Assembly: GCA_037951105.1 (NCBI GenBank)
Contig: JBAMJV010010647.1
Coordinates: forward strand, 62,001-126,000
From: Echinarachnius parma
Taxonomy: Eukaryota; Echinodermata; Echinoidea; Clypeasteroida; Echinarachniidae
DNA: 64,000 bases
Reading direction: 5' to 3'
The first letter of the stretch is position 1. Each line of letters begins with the position of its first letter. Below are positions 49,216 through 60,799 of the stretch, piece after piece. The translations under genes were made by a program, and so were the position numbers. The notes under the pieces were generated by a model. That model was given only the letters and a program-made list of their open reading frames with translations, was not told where the DNA came from and searched no databases.

Positions 49216-49343
49216 GAACTCAACTCCAAAATGCGAGAAAATGGTCTCCAACAGGAGATGGAGATGGAGAGCATCCTCAGATACGGAGCAAACATCAACG
49301 ACTGCACCTACATTCGCGGAGAGACTGCCAGGGCTGCCAGGCC
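49216..49343 (+). pseudogene. Truncated chimeric exon (two copies)
   Basis: The exon is cut after cattcgcggagagac and joined to tgccagggctgccaggccat, the tail of the minisatellite-bearing sequence. It recurs identically at 51266-51393. The loss removes the LHLAARY half and the donor. Confidence 0.8.
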
Positions 49344-49658
49344 ATAACTGTACATACATGGCTGCAGACAGAGCACACAGCAACATGTCACTGACACCGG
49401 ATTTCATAGGTAAGCAAGAGTTACATAATATAACAAATATTAAAACAAGCAATTTGTTTGATCTTTTGTCAAGATTCTTAGCCTGGGAAGATTCAAATAT
49501 GGCCGCAGCTGTCGCGTGAACGTGTTTGTATCATTTGAAATAAGCTTGGATTTAAATATCAGGAGACGAAATTGAGACTATTATTTTTCGACTATCTAAA
49601 TTGACTTGATCTAAGGATACATTTTGTGTATGTTTTATTTTTATTTGCACTTGGAATC

Positions 49659-50154
49659 ATGGAGAAATTTGAGGCGAATTCACCACCGAGTAAAAAAACA
49701 AAACTGTCGAGTAATGAATCGGAACACACCGCTGCTCCTACCGGGCTCAAGCCCACCAGTAGAAAGGAGCTCCTCCCTCCAGCCCACCAGTAGAAAGGAG
49801 CTCCTCCCTCCCACCACTCAGGGCGACGTAGCTAATGACACGGCCACGGCAGATGCTCAACCACCCCTATGGTTCACTAACTTTGAGAAGTGTCAGCATG
49901 CATACTTCCAGACCTTACTGGACAACAAACTAGGTGAGCTCATTAATAAGATTGCAGTTCATGAGGACAAATCAATTCCATTGATTTTGATGTGAAAGAA
50001 CTGCAAGATTCAGTCAAAAACTTAAATAAAGAGAATGAGCTCCTAATTGACAAGTTGGACGATTTGGAAAATCGGTCACGGCGGTGTAACTTGGTAATAT
50101 TTGGGATCAGGGAACCTGAAAGAAAAGAAGGACAAGAAACTCTCCTCTATAAAG
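49659..50154 (+). pseudogene. LINE ORF1-like coiled-coil protein fragment (unit 2)
   Basis: After the MEKFEANSPP start, a one-base break follows HEDKS and the frame resumes as FDVKELQDSVKNLNKENELL, then KLDDLENRSRRCNLVIFGIR with a donor-like GGTAACC near 50153-50159. The LENRSRR.NL.IFGI motif at the end of a coil is typical of LINE-encoded ORF1 or pre-endonuclease regions. The same piece lies at 51709-52207, 53802-54269 and 55864-56332, the last three with an extra GAA codon. Confidence 0.7.
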
Positions 50155-50375
50155 GTAACCTGCATATTAAGAAATGTGAAAAGTTAGTTTATTAGAAGTT
50201 GTTGGGCATTACTTATTTGCACATGACTAATAATTTCTTTGGCATTATGATTATATATATATATATATATATATTGTAATGGAAATAAGGTTTTGCTGTA
50301 TTTCATTAACACGTTTCCTTTTTGCATGCAATTGATAATTAAGACCTTCCTTTCTGTCTGTTTTTCACATACCAG

Positions 50376-50615
50376 GAACTCAACTCCAAAATGCGAGAAA
50401 ACGGTCTCCAACAGGAGATGGAGATGGAGAGCATCCTCAGATGCGAAGCAAACATCAACGACTGCACCTACATTCGCGGAGAGACGGCGCTGCATCTCGC
50501 GGCGAGGTACAACTACCCCGTGCTGGAGTATCAGGCCGATACCAATGCAAGAGATCAGGCAGGCGAAACACCCCTCCACACCGCGGTCAGGGCAGATTCT
50601 CTCGATGTGTTTCGC
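50376..50615 (+). CDS. Chimeric P-element/ankyrin exon, copy 2
   Basis: Same as copy 1 (LRCEANIND variant). The downstream intron then fuses to a coiled-coil exon at about 50912 through a second junction (gttcggcaatctaaataaag) that is also seen at 48862. Confidence 0.6.
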
Positions 50616-52422
50616 GTAAGTTTCATTTTACTTCTATGTTATGAAAACAATTTTCTCTATTCTGAAAGCCTATGGAGCTTCAATTCCTGGCATGATAAGT
50701 GATTGAAAAGTGAGAACCCCAGTTGTTAAAGAGATCGTTCAGTTGTGGTAGAGAGGGCGCTGCACAACACATTTTGTTGGTTGCAGTAATTACAAAAACA
50801 CTCATGGAAATATTAATGTGTGGGTTCTAGACAGGTTGGGATCAGCTTGACCATCAGAAGGAAAATCATGAAAAGAAAACTAAAACTATTTTGTGCACAA
50901 TGTTCGGCAATCTAAATAAAGAGAATGAGCTCCTAATTGACAAGTTGGACGATTTGGAAAATCGGTCACGGCGGTGTAACTTGGTAATATTTGGGATCAG
51001 GGAACCTGAAAGAAAAGAAGGACAAGAAACTCTCCTCTATAAAGGTAACCTGCATATTAAGAAATGTGAAAAGTTAGTTTATTAGAAGTTGTTGGGCATT
51101 ACTTATTTGCACATGACTAATAATTTCTTTGGCATTATGATTATATATATATATATATATATATTGTAATGGAAATAAGGTTTTGCTGTATTTCATTAAC
51201 ACGTTTCCTTTTTGCATGCAATTGATAATTAAGACCTTCCTTTCTGTCTGTTTTTCACATACCAGGAACTCAACTCCAAAATGCGAGAAAATGGTCTCCA
51301 ACAGGAGATGGAGATGGAGAGCATCCTCAGATACGGAGCAAACATCAACGACTGCACCTACATTCGCGGAGAGACTGCCAGGGCTGCCAGGCCATAACTG
51401 TACATACATGGCTGCAGACAGAGCACACAGCAACATGTCACTGACACCGGATTTCATAGGTAAGCAAGAGTTACATAATATAACAAATATTAAAACAAGC
51501 AATTTGTTTGATCTTTTGTCAAGATTCTTAGCCTGGGAAGATTCAAATATGGCCGCAGCTGTCGCGTGAACGTGTTTGTATCATTTGAAATAAGCTTGGA
51601 TTTAAATATCAGGAGACGAAATTGAGACTATTATTTTTCGACTATCTAAATTGACTTGATCTAAGGATACATTTTGTGTATGTTTTATTTTTATTTGCAC
51701 TTGGAATCATGGAGAAATTTGAGGCGAATTCACCACCGAGTAAAAAAACAAAACTGTCGAGTAATGAATCGGAACACACCGCTGCTCCTACCGGGCTCAA
51801 GCCCACCAGTAGAAAGGAGCTCCTCCCTCCAGCCCACCAGTAGAAAGGAGCTCCTCCCTCCCACCACTCAGGGCGACGTAGCTAATGACACGGCCACGGC
51901 AGATGCTCAACCACCCCTATGGTTCACTAACTTTGAGAAGTGTCAGCATGCATACTTCCAGACCTTACTGGACAACAAACTAGGTGAGCTCATTAATAAG
52001 ATTACAGTTCATGAGGACAAATCAATTCCATTGATTTTGATGTGAAAGAACTGCAAGATTCAGTCAAAAACTTAAATAAAGAGAATGAGCTCCTAATTGA
52101 CAAGTTGGACGATTTGGAAAATCGGTCACGGCGGTGTAACTTGGTAATATTTGGGATCAGGGAACCTGAAAGAAAAGAAGAAGGACAAGAAACTCTCCTC
52201 TATAAAGGTAACCTGCATATTAAGAAATGTGAAAAGTTAGTTTATTAGAAGTTGTTGGGCATTACTTATTTGGACATGACTAATAATTTCTTTGGCATTA
52301 TGATTATCTATATATATATATTGTAATGGAAATAAGGTTTTGCTGTATTTCATTAACACGTTTCCTTTTTGCATGCAATTGATAATTAAGACCTTCCTTT
52401 CTGTCTGTTTTTCACATACCAG

Positions 52423-52662
52423 GAACTCAACTCCAAAATGCGAGAAAACGGTCTCCAACAGGAGATGGAGATGGAGAGCATCCTCAGATACGGAGCAAAC
52501 ATCAACGACTGCACCTACATTCGCGGAGAGACGGCGCTGCATCTCGCGGCGAGGTACAACTACCCCGTGCTGGAGTATCAGGCCGATACCAATGCAAGAG
52601 ATCAGGCAGGCGAAACACCCCTCCACACCGCGGTCAGGGCAGATTCTCTCGATGTGTTTCGC
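52423..52662 (+). CDS. Chimeric P-element/ankyrin exon, copy 3
   Basis: LRYGANIND variant, closer to the ankyrin consensus GAN. Followed by the DUF7869-like segment at 52984. Confidence 0.6.
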
Positions 52663-52983
52663 GTAAGTTTCATTTTACTTCTATGTTATGAAAACAATTT
52701 TCTCTATTCTGAAAGCCTATGGAGCTTCAATTCCTGGCATGATAAGTGATTGAAAAGTGAGAACCCCAGTTGTTAAAGAGATCGTTCAGTTGTGGTAGAG
52801 AGGGCGCTGCACAACACATTTTGTTGGTTGCAGTAATTACAAAAACACTCATGGAAATATTAATGTGTGGGTTCTAGACAGGTTGGGATCAGCTTGACCA
52901 TCAGAAGGAAAATCATGAAAAGAAAACTAAAACTATTTTGTGCACAATGTTCGGCAATCTGAAGGTTTTAGGAAGCAAATACA

Positions 52984-53450
52984 AGAGAAAGATGTCGAGT
53001 TACAACTTGACAGTATTCGACCAGAGCGCAAAGGATGCAACATGCTTCCTATAGTCTGACAATCAGGGTAAAAGGGGCTCATGTGGAGTGTCTTCCACCA
53101 TTTGTTAAGCATGTCACCTTGTTTTCGGATTGTTGTAGGGGACAAAATCAAAATCGCTTTATAGCTGCCATGCTTTGCCACATGGCCAAGACCACTAATC
53201 TTGAGGTGATCGAACAGAAGTTCCTCAAGTCAGGACATACACACACACCTAGAGGTTTACTCCATAAATTCAGTCTTTGAACGTGCACAGAAACGTGTTC
53301 ACATCTATCATCCCCAAGAATGGGTCTTTTTTCACAAGAAGCAGCCTTTGCCAAGGGCTTCTTCGGTTCTTTGTTGTCTATTTACAACAGATGAAGATCG
53401 CGATGACATGCCAAAGTTGACATCTAAAGAAGTTTGCGACATCATGTTGC
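52984..53450 (+). pseudogene. DUF7869-like fragment, copy 2
   Basis: Same as the copy at 46893 but with an extra cacaca expansion in gacatacacacacacctaga, which shifts the frame after LKSGHTH. Confidence 0.6.
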
Positions 53451-54484
53451 AGGTATATTAATGCAGAGGAAGAAGGCTGCCAGGCCATAACTGTACATAC
53501 ATGGCTGCAGACAGAGCACACAGCAACATGTCACTGACACCGGATTTCATAGGTAAGCAAGAGTTACATAATATAACAAATATTAAAACAAGCAATTTGT
53601 TTGATCTTTTGTCAAGATTCTTAGCCTGGGAAGATTCAAATATGGCCGCAGCTGTCGCGTGAACGTGTTTGAATCATTTGAAATAAGCTTGGATTTAAAT
53701 ATCAGGAGACGAAATTGAGACTATTATTTTTCGACTATCTAAATTGACTTGATCTAAGGATACATTTTGTGTATGTTTTATTTTTATTTGCACTTGGAAT
53801 CATGGAGAAATTTGAGGCGAATTCACCACCGAGTAAAAAAACAAAACTGTCGAGTAATGAATCGGAACACACCACTGCTCCTACCGGGCTCAAGCCCACC
53901 AGTAGAAAGGAGCTCCTCCCTCCCACCACTCAGGGCGACGTAGCTAATGACACGGCCACGGCAGATGCTCAACCACCCCTATGGTTCACTAACTTTGAGA
54001 AGTGTCAGCATGCATACTTCCAGACCTTACTGGACAACAAACTAGGTGAGCTCATTAATAAGATTACAGTTCATGAGGACAAATCAATTCCATTGATTTT
54101 GATGTGAAAGAACTGCAAGATTCAGTCAAAAACTTAAATAAAGAGAATGAGCTCCTAATTGACAAGTTGGACGATTTGGAAAATCGGTCACGGCGGTGTA
54201 ACTTGGTAATATTTGGGATCAGGGAACCTGAAAGAAAAGAAGAAGGACAAGAAACTCTCCTCTATAAAGGTAACCTGCATATTAAGAAATGTGAAAAGTT
54301 AGTTTATTAGAAGTTGTTGGGCATTACTTATTTGGACATGACTAATAATTTCTTTGGCATTATGATTATCTATATATATATATTGTAATGGAAATAAGGT
54401 TTTGCTGTATTTCATTAACACGTTTCCTTTTTGCATGCAATTGATAATTAAGACCTTCCTTTCTGTCTGTTTTTCACATACCAG

Positions 54485-54724
54485 GAACTCAACTCCAAAA
54501 TGCGAGAAAACGGTCTCCAACAGGAGATGGAGATGGAGAGCATCCTCAGATACGGAGCAAACATCAACGACTGCACCTACATTCGCGGAGAGACGGCGCT
54601 GCATCTCGCGGCGAGGTACAACTACCCCGTGCTGGAGTATCAGGCCGATACCAATGCAAGAGATCAGGCAGGCGAAACACCCCTCCACACCGCGGTCAGG
54701 GCAGATTCTCTCGATGTGTTTCGC
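54485..54724 (+). CDS. Chimeric P-element/ankyrin exon, copy 4
   Basis: Identical in plan to copy 3 (LRYGANIND) and followed by the DUF7869-like segment at 55046. Units containing copies 3 and 4 are nearly identical over 2.06 kb. Confidence 0.6.
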
Positions 54725-55045
54725 GTAAGTTTCATTTTACTTCTATGTTATGAAAACAATTTTCTCTATTCTGAAAGCCTATGGAGCTTCAATTCCTGGC
54801 ATGATAAGTGATTGAAAAGTGAGAACCCCAGTTGTTAAAGAGATCGTTCAGTTGTGGTAGAGAGGGCGCTGCACAACACATTTTGTTGGTTGCAGTAATT
54901 ACAAAAACACTCATGGAAATATTAATGTGTGGGTTCTAGACAGGTTGGGATCAGCTTGACCATCAGAAGGAAAATCATGAAAAGAAAACTAAAACTATTT
55001 TGTGCACAATGTTCGGCAATCTGAAGGTTTTAGGAAGCAAATACA

Positions 55046-55510
55046 AGAGAAAGATGTCGAGTTACAACTTGACAGTATTCGACCAGAGCGCAAAGGATGC
55101 AACATGCTTCCTATAGTCTGACAATCAGGGTAAAAGGGGCTCATGTGGAGTGTCTTCCACCATTTGTTAAGCATGTCACCTTGTTTTCGGATTGTTGTAG
55201 GGGACAAAATCAAAATCGCTTTATAGCTGCCATGCTTTGCCACATGGCCAAGACCACTAATCTTGAGGTGATCGAACAGAAGTTCCTCAAGTCAGGACAT
55301 ACACACACACCTAGAGGTTTACTCCATAAATTCAGTCTTTGAACGTGCACAGAAACGTGTTCACATCTATCATCCCCAAGAATGGGTCTTTTTTCACAAG
55401 AAGCAGCCTTTGCCAAGGGCTTCTTCGGTTCTTTGTTGTCTATTTACAACAGATGAAGATCGCGATGACATGCCAAAGTTGACATCTAAAGAAGTTTGCG
55501 ACATCATGTT
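55046..55510 (+). pseudogene. DUF7869-like fragment, copy 3
   Basis: Near-identical to copy 2, including the cacaca expansion, so copies 2 and 3 arose by duplication of the whole unit. Confidence 0.6.
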
Positions 55511-56499
55511 GCAGGTATATTAATGCAGAGGAAGAAGGCTGCCAGGCCATAACTGTACATACATGGCTGCAGACAGAGCACACAGCAACATGTCACTGAC
55601 ACCGGATTTCATAGGTAAGCAAGAGTTACATAATATAACAAATATTAAAACAAGCAATTTGTTTGATCTTTTGTCAAGATTCTTAGCCTGGGAAGATTCA
55701 AATATGGCCGCAGCTGTCGCGTGAACGTGTTTGAATCATTTGAAATAAGCTTGGATTTAAATATCAGGAGACGAAATTGAGACTATTATTTTTCGACTAT
55801 CTAAATTGACTTGATCTAAGGATACATTTTGTGTATGTTTTATTTTTATTTGCACTTGGAATCATGGAGAAATTTGAGGCGAATTCACCACCCGAGTAAA
55901 AAAACAAAACTGTCGAGTAATGAATCGGAACACACCGCTGCTCCTACCGGGCTCAAGCCCACCAGTAGAAAGGAGCTCCTCCCTCCCACCACTCAGGGCG
56001 ACGTAGCTAATGACACGGCCACGGCAGATGCTCAACCACCCCTATGGTTCACTAACTTTGAGAAGTGTCAGCATGCATACTTCCAGACCTTACTGGACAA
56101 CAAACTAGGTGAGCTCATTAATAAGATTACAGTTCATGAGGACAAATCAATTCCATTGATTTTGATGTGAAAGAACTGCAAGATTCAGTCAAAAACTTAA
56201 ATAAAGAGAATGAGCTCCTAATTGACAAGTTGGACGATTTGGAAAATCGGTCACGGCGGTGTAACTTGGTAATATTTGGGATCAGGGAACCTGAAAGAAA
56301 AGAAGAAGGACAAGAAACTCTCCTCTATAAAGGTAACCTGCATATTAAGAAATGTGAAAAGTTAGTTTATTAGAAGTTGTTGGGCATTACTTATTTGGAC
56401 ATGACTAATAATTTCTTTGGCATTATGATTATCTACGTTTCCTTTTTGCATGCAATTGATAATTAAGACCTTCCTTTCTGTCTGTTTTTCACATACCAG

Positions 56500-57298
56500 G
56501 AACTGAACTCCAAAATGCGAGAAAACGGTCTCCAACAATCAGAGATCCAACTGTTGGAGGACCGTTGTAGTGTAGACCTGTTCCACTTCCTCAATAACGT
56601 AAACAAAAACAATGAGACGGGCGAGAATGGAAAAAGATATTCAAAGGAGGTCAAGCGTCTGGCAATGACGATCCAGTACTACAGTCCTCGATGCTTCCAG
56701 TATTTGCGCACCGTATTCCCCCTCCCCTGCACCTAGACGATCCGGAAAGTGGTGGCAAGAGTGGACACCAGCGAGGGGTTCATTCTTGCCGCCATGGATG
56801 GGGTGGAGACATGGATGGAGACCAGTGGGAGGCATCATGTGTGGGCCCTGATGATGGATGCCACGAGCCATCAGGGCCCACATCCAATACGACAAAGTGT
56901 CGGACACAGTAAAAGGCATGAACCAGCAAGGCGGGGCATCAACAGAGGTCATGGCCTTCATGATTGTGGCGATTGATGCGCACGTCCGCATGCCCATTGG
57001 GTATTTCCCCGGCAAGGCCAAAACTGGAAGTGAACTGGCCACCCTTATCACTGAAGCACTCCACCTCCTGCATCAACGAGGGATACAAGTTGCAGCCCTG
57101 GTAGCTGATGGTGCTGCATCTAACAAGACGGCAGCGACGATGCTGGGAGCATCACTGCATGCAGATGCACTCAGGGGAACATTCCCCCATCCAGCTACCG
57201 GGGAGGTTGTGTACTACATCCCTGATGTAGTACACAACCTCAAGCTGATGAGAAATCTCCTGGCACATGCAGGAACACTCTACCACGAGGGAAAGAAG
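56500..57298 (+). pseudogene. P-element/THAP9-like transposase exon
   Basis: Starts ELNSKMRENGLQQSEIQLLE, then KEVKRLAMTIQYYSPRCFQY, TIRKVVARVDTSEGF, AIRAHIQYDKVSD, MIVAIDAHVRMPIGYF, VAALVADGAASNK, DVVHNLKLMRNLL. These are the conserved blocks of the P-element/THAP9 transposase core (family knowledge). An in-frame TAG at 56734-56736 sits just before TIRK, and a frameshift lies near 56860 around the expected catalytic-region DEM-type motif. The exon ends at a GTATGA donor. It is the apparent source of the 5' end of the chimeric exons. Confidence 0.82.
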
Positions 57299-57439
57299 GT
57301 ATGATCACAAAGTATTATCATCACCACCGTTGTCATCAGAATTAGTACATCTTTTTACACATGATAGCTTCATATAATTTCGTCACTCCTTTATCAGCCA
57401 ATACAGAAAATATTCTCCTCCCGTAAAATGATACATATT

Positions 57440-57860
57440 TTTTTTTTATTGACCCTTGTTTCCAATATAGGTGCATTTTCAAGTGATATTGCAATAATCA
57501 GGCATCTCATACTTCATCTGAAATCATTGTTCCCCAACATCACTACAATCCGCTACTGGACAGACAGTCCATCGTCCCAGTATAGAAATCCCTACATCTT
57601 CTCCATCCTGTCTCGACATCTTCAACTGTGTGGCATTACCGAAAGGTGAAATTATTTCGAGTTGGGTCATGGAAAGGGGCCATGTGATGGGATAGGGGGC
57701 ACAGGCAAGAGGATGGCATCTGAAGCCATCAGACAAGGTAATACAACAATCCAAGACGGCGCGACTTTTTCAGTTGGGCGCGTGGGTGTCAGAAGGGGAT
57801 CAGCTACTTTTTCTACTCTCAAGCCGATTACAACTCCGATGCAAAACCAGTCCCAGGGAC
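57440..57860 (+). pseudogene. Transposon-type protein fragment (SPSSQYRN / HGKGPCDGIGG)
   Basis: One block (57473-57645) reads IRYWTDSPSSQYRNPYIF, the next (57655-57780) LGHGKGPCDGIGGTGKRMAS. The order W.D.PSSQ.(K/R)N then HGKGP.DG.GG..KR is that of an uncharacterised transposon-linked protein family common in cnidarian and echinoderm genomes. A frame break separates them at 57650. Confidence 0.55.
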
Positions 57861-57861
57861 A

Positions 57862-58065
57862 TTGAAGCTACATGCTGTAATGTCCAGGGATGATGGGAGC
57901 ATCCTCATCCGGGATACGTCCTGTTATTGCAACAATTGCTTGAGCGCTAACAGCATGTGCCCCGGGTGGCGACTACACAAGATCTTTGTCAGGGAAAAAC
58001 CAACAGCTCCCTCACTTGTTATAATTTGTTATTTTTGCCAAGTAATTGTCTGTTATATTACTTGA
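57862..58065 (+). pseudogene. Cysteine-rich continuation of the HGKGP protein
   Basis: HAVMSRDDGSILIRDTSCYC, NNCLSANSMCPGW: a Cys-rich module (C-x-C-x2-C-x6-C) of the kind that follows the HGKGP block in that family. Open to TGA at 58063. Confidence 0.45.
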
Positions 58066-58104
58066 CAGGAGCTGCCAAGTTTTGGAGAAGACAAGAAGAG
58101 TGTT

Positions 58105-58452
58105 GAAAAGCACATATCAGATCTTAAGTGCTTGGCCACCCAGCAAAGTCCTGATCTGGCTGTGGTGGCAGACAAGATGAGAAAGACTTCCAGCCACCGC
58201 CGAAGGCTGGTGTCTGAGGAGGATTTTGACAGCCATTCTTGCTGCCTATCCAATCTTGAGATTGAAAGCTCAGGTAAGAAATGGAAAAGCACATAGCAGA
58301 TCTTAAGCGTTTGGCCACCCAGTGAAGTCCTGATCTGGCTGTGGTGGCAGACAAGATGAGAAGGACTTCCAGCCACCGCCGAAGGCTGGTCTCTCAGGAG
58401 GAACTAGCCTTCATTCTTAACAACTATCCAATGTTGAGATCAGAAGCTCAGG
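58105..58452 (+). repeat. ~178-bp tandem duplication of a coding-like segment
   Basis: The segment cagatcttaag...ccttggccacccag through tgagattgaaagctcagg occurs at 58105-58275 and again at 58285-58452. The first copy reads KHISDLKCLATQQ and HRRRLVSEEDFDSH; the second has stops. Confidence 0.8.
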
Positions 58453-58665
58453 ACAATATCTACAGCTCACCCAATCTGTTCGACATTTAGGGCCTGTGGG
58501 ACTGTGAGCATAATATTAAAGATGCAATAAGAATCCCGTCTCCGACAGGAGGGAAGTGTTGTGATATCCCAAGGGCCCAAAAGCAACCCAGGGGCTATCG
58601 CAATAGACCACCATTAAACCCCATCTAGCTCTGATGATAGAACACGTTTTAAAGGGCAGCCACCC

Positions 58666-58770
58666 AAGGTTGAAGTGTGCTGCAATTGCGGGGAGTTGAA
58701 CCATTTCAAGAGAAATTGTAGAAAACCTGCCAATGAGGAGAAAAATGCACAAAACCTTTCTTACAGATAA
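58666..58770 (+). pseudogene. CCHC zinc-knuckle fragment
   Basis: CCNCGELNHFKRNC (58678-58719) fits C-x2-C-x4-H-x4-C exactly, the nucleic-acid-binding knuckle of retroelement Gag or ORF1 proteins. The frame ends at TAA soon after. No neighbouring Gag or reverse transcriptase was recognised. Confidence 0.65.
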
Positions 58771-58814
58771 CAAATTTTGTATAAAGGCACCAGTATCGGT
58801 ACAAAACAACTGAC

Positions 58815-59240
58815 ACAGGCAAGGCGTGGCAGCAGCCATGCAAAGGGGGGGTTGACTCCTGCGCTGTCCGCGACCGTATCAACACCCTCAAGGACCAGAT
58901 AAAGGCTAAGAACAATAGAGAGCGGGCGGCAACAGGAATCGCGGTCAAGGAGACGGACGAGGAGAAGACCATCAGGGAAGCGGTAATGATCATGATATAG
59001 GAAGAGGAGGATATTGAATTAAAACGACGGACAGGGCCAAGGCGTGGCAGCTGGTAGCCGCAGCCGTGCAAAGGCGGGGCTATCGGGTTGACTCCCGCGC
59101 TGTCTGCGACCGTATCAACACCCTCAAGGACCAGATAAAGGCAAAGAACAATGTAGAGCAGGCGGCAACAGGAATCGCGGTCGAGGAGACGGATGAGGTG
59201 AAGAGCATCAGAGAGGCAGTGGAGATAATAATATCATAAC
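58815..59240 (+). pseudogene. Two tandem Myb/SANT-like domain fragments
   Basis: The second copy (about 59040-59235) reads KAWQLVAAAVQRRGYRVDSR, AVCDRINTLKDQIKAKNNVE, AATGIAVEETDEVKSIREAV, a Myb/SANT-like DNA-binding pattern common in transposon-associated invertebrate proteins. The first copy (58820-58998) is shorter at its start and diverges. Both lack start and end. Confidence 0.55.
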
Positions 59241-59559
59241 AAAAATTACATTCCATTGTTGTTAAATGGAACCTGTTCTTATGGACATAGAACAGAGCCT
59301 TGGAGACCATTCACAACTTGACCACTATGGGCCACAGCATGTTGGACAAATATGACAAGTGAGTTCACTCAAATATTTGTAATTGTAATATTAATCTAAA
59401 AACATGACAAAAGAAATATATGTATGTAAAAGAAAACAAATTACACATTTCTTTTGGATTCACTTTAAAAGGAGATACAGGATTATTACAGTGTAAATGA
59501 AAAAAAATGCTGCATATACATGATAACTGATATATATTTACATTTTTTGAATTGCACAG

Positions 59560-60309
59560 ACTTGGTGAGCTCACATGGGATCCCAGAGGAGGAGGTATGG
59601 TTGAAGGTGGGCGGAGATAAGGGAGGAGGGACCTTCAAACCGATGGAGCAGCCAGCAAATGTTGCAAGACCAAACAGCCTCCACAACACCAGAGTCATAC
59701 TGCTGTTCCCAGGGAATGATTCCTCCTTCAACCTTGAAGTCACTCTCAAGTCCTTCAATCAAGTCACAGAAAGACTAACTGATCTATCCTACTTACATAC
59801 AGCCATCCAAAGCAAGGAAACTCCCTACACCATCAGTGGGGAGTGGAGACTGCTCCTTCAAGGCAAAGATAGACTTACTGATCTATCCTACTTACATACA
59901 GCCATCCAAAGCAGTGAGACTCCCTACACTATCAGTGGGGAGTGGAGACTGCTCCTTCAAGGCGCAGACAGACTAACTGATCTATCCTACTTACATACAG
60001 CCATCCAAAGCAGTGAGACTCCCCACACCATCAGTGGGGAGTGGAGACTGCTCCTTCAAGACAAAGATAGACTAACTGATCTATCCTACTTACATACAGC
60101 CATCCCAAGCAGTGAGACTCCCTACACCATCAGTGACTCCCTACACCATCAGTGGGGAGTGGAGAATGCTCAAGGAGAACAGGAAAGAGGCGGGCGGAGG
60201 TCCTCAGCAACGTCCGACACGATATTTCGAGGGGAGCGACAACAGCCAAACATTTCAGCAACCGACTTTTTCAGAGGAAATCTTCTTAGACCGTGTATTA
60301 TTTGTATAA
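59560..60309 (+). pseudogene. Open fragment with 33-residue repeats, mobile-element type
   Basis: Starts after an acceptor-like ttgcacag (59561) with SHGIPEEEVWLKVGGDKGGG, FKPMEQPANVARPNS, LFPGNDSSFNLEVTLKSF, then four repeats of RLTDLSYLHTAIQSxETPYT. The GGD.GG..FK...Q.AN...PNS pattern resembles proteins found next to HGKGP-type elements. The open frame containing it runs to a stop near 60456. Confidence 0.45.
59772..60167 (+). repeat. 99-bp coding minisatellite, four copies
   Basis: Units start at 59772, 59871, 59970 and 60069. Period 99 = 33 codons, so the frame is kept. The last unit has an internal duplication of tccctacaccatcagtg, which moves the tail to another frame. Confidence 0.93.
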
Positions 60310-60799
60310 ATGTAGATACTTTGGGAAAATCCCTAGTTCGTGACCACTTTCCCCAAGGAAAAACGCAGTATCTACATAGAAATTCGGAGGGTGATGAATT
60401 ATGCCTTACGTTGTGGATAAACCAATCAAAAATGTTTCAGCATATATTCTGTATGTAAGTTAACATATTTTAAAGGGAAAACAAAATTAATTAATAAAAA
60501 AGCGCCCTCTCTAGGCAAGTCACACTTTTATTAAAAAAGGGACTTATCGGGCCACATTTCCCCAATGAAAGGAAATACGAAGCGTGAATCTTATTCATAA
60601 ACCACGCACAAATGCTTGTTTATGCATTTGTTATGAAAGTGTATATAAGTTAAAGGAGAACACAACTTTGAAATTATAAAGAGCACCCTTTCTTATCAAG
60701 TCTCAAGTTCCTTTAAATATGGAATAATGTTACATGCTCCAAAAACGGTGTTATATTTGGTTGAAGATTGAATCTTTTTTCCTTCATGTTTTTGTAATA
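60310..60799. other. Non-coding, with a repeated half
   Basis: About 60330-60460 and 60540-60660 resemble each other (ccactttccccaaggaaaaa / cacatttccccaatgaaagg; aaaccaatcaaaaatg / aaccacgcacaaatg). gcgccctctctagg at 60503 matches the element terminus seen at 63640. Confidence 0.45.

Larger units (their letters stand above)
47761..56499 (+). repeat. Tandem array B: mosaic units of about 1.6-2.1 kb
   Basis: The marker ataactgtacatacatggct starts units at 47761, 49344, 51394, 53487 and 55549 (steps 1583, 2050, 2093, 2062). Each unit runs: a short exon ending ggatttcatag/gtaagc, a LINE ORF1-like ORF starting MEKFEANSPP, a coiled-coil exon, an intron ending cttcacataccag-type sequence, and a P-element/ankyrin chimeric exon or a truncated one. 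Some then add a DUF7869-like segment. Units are nearly identical. Confidence 0.92.
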
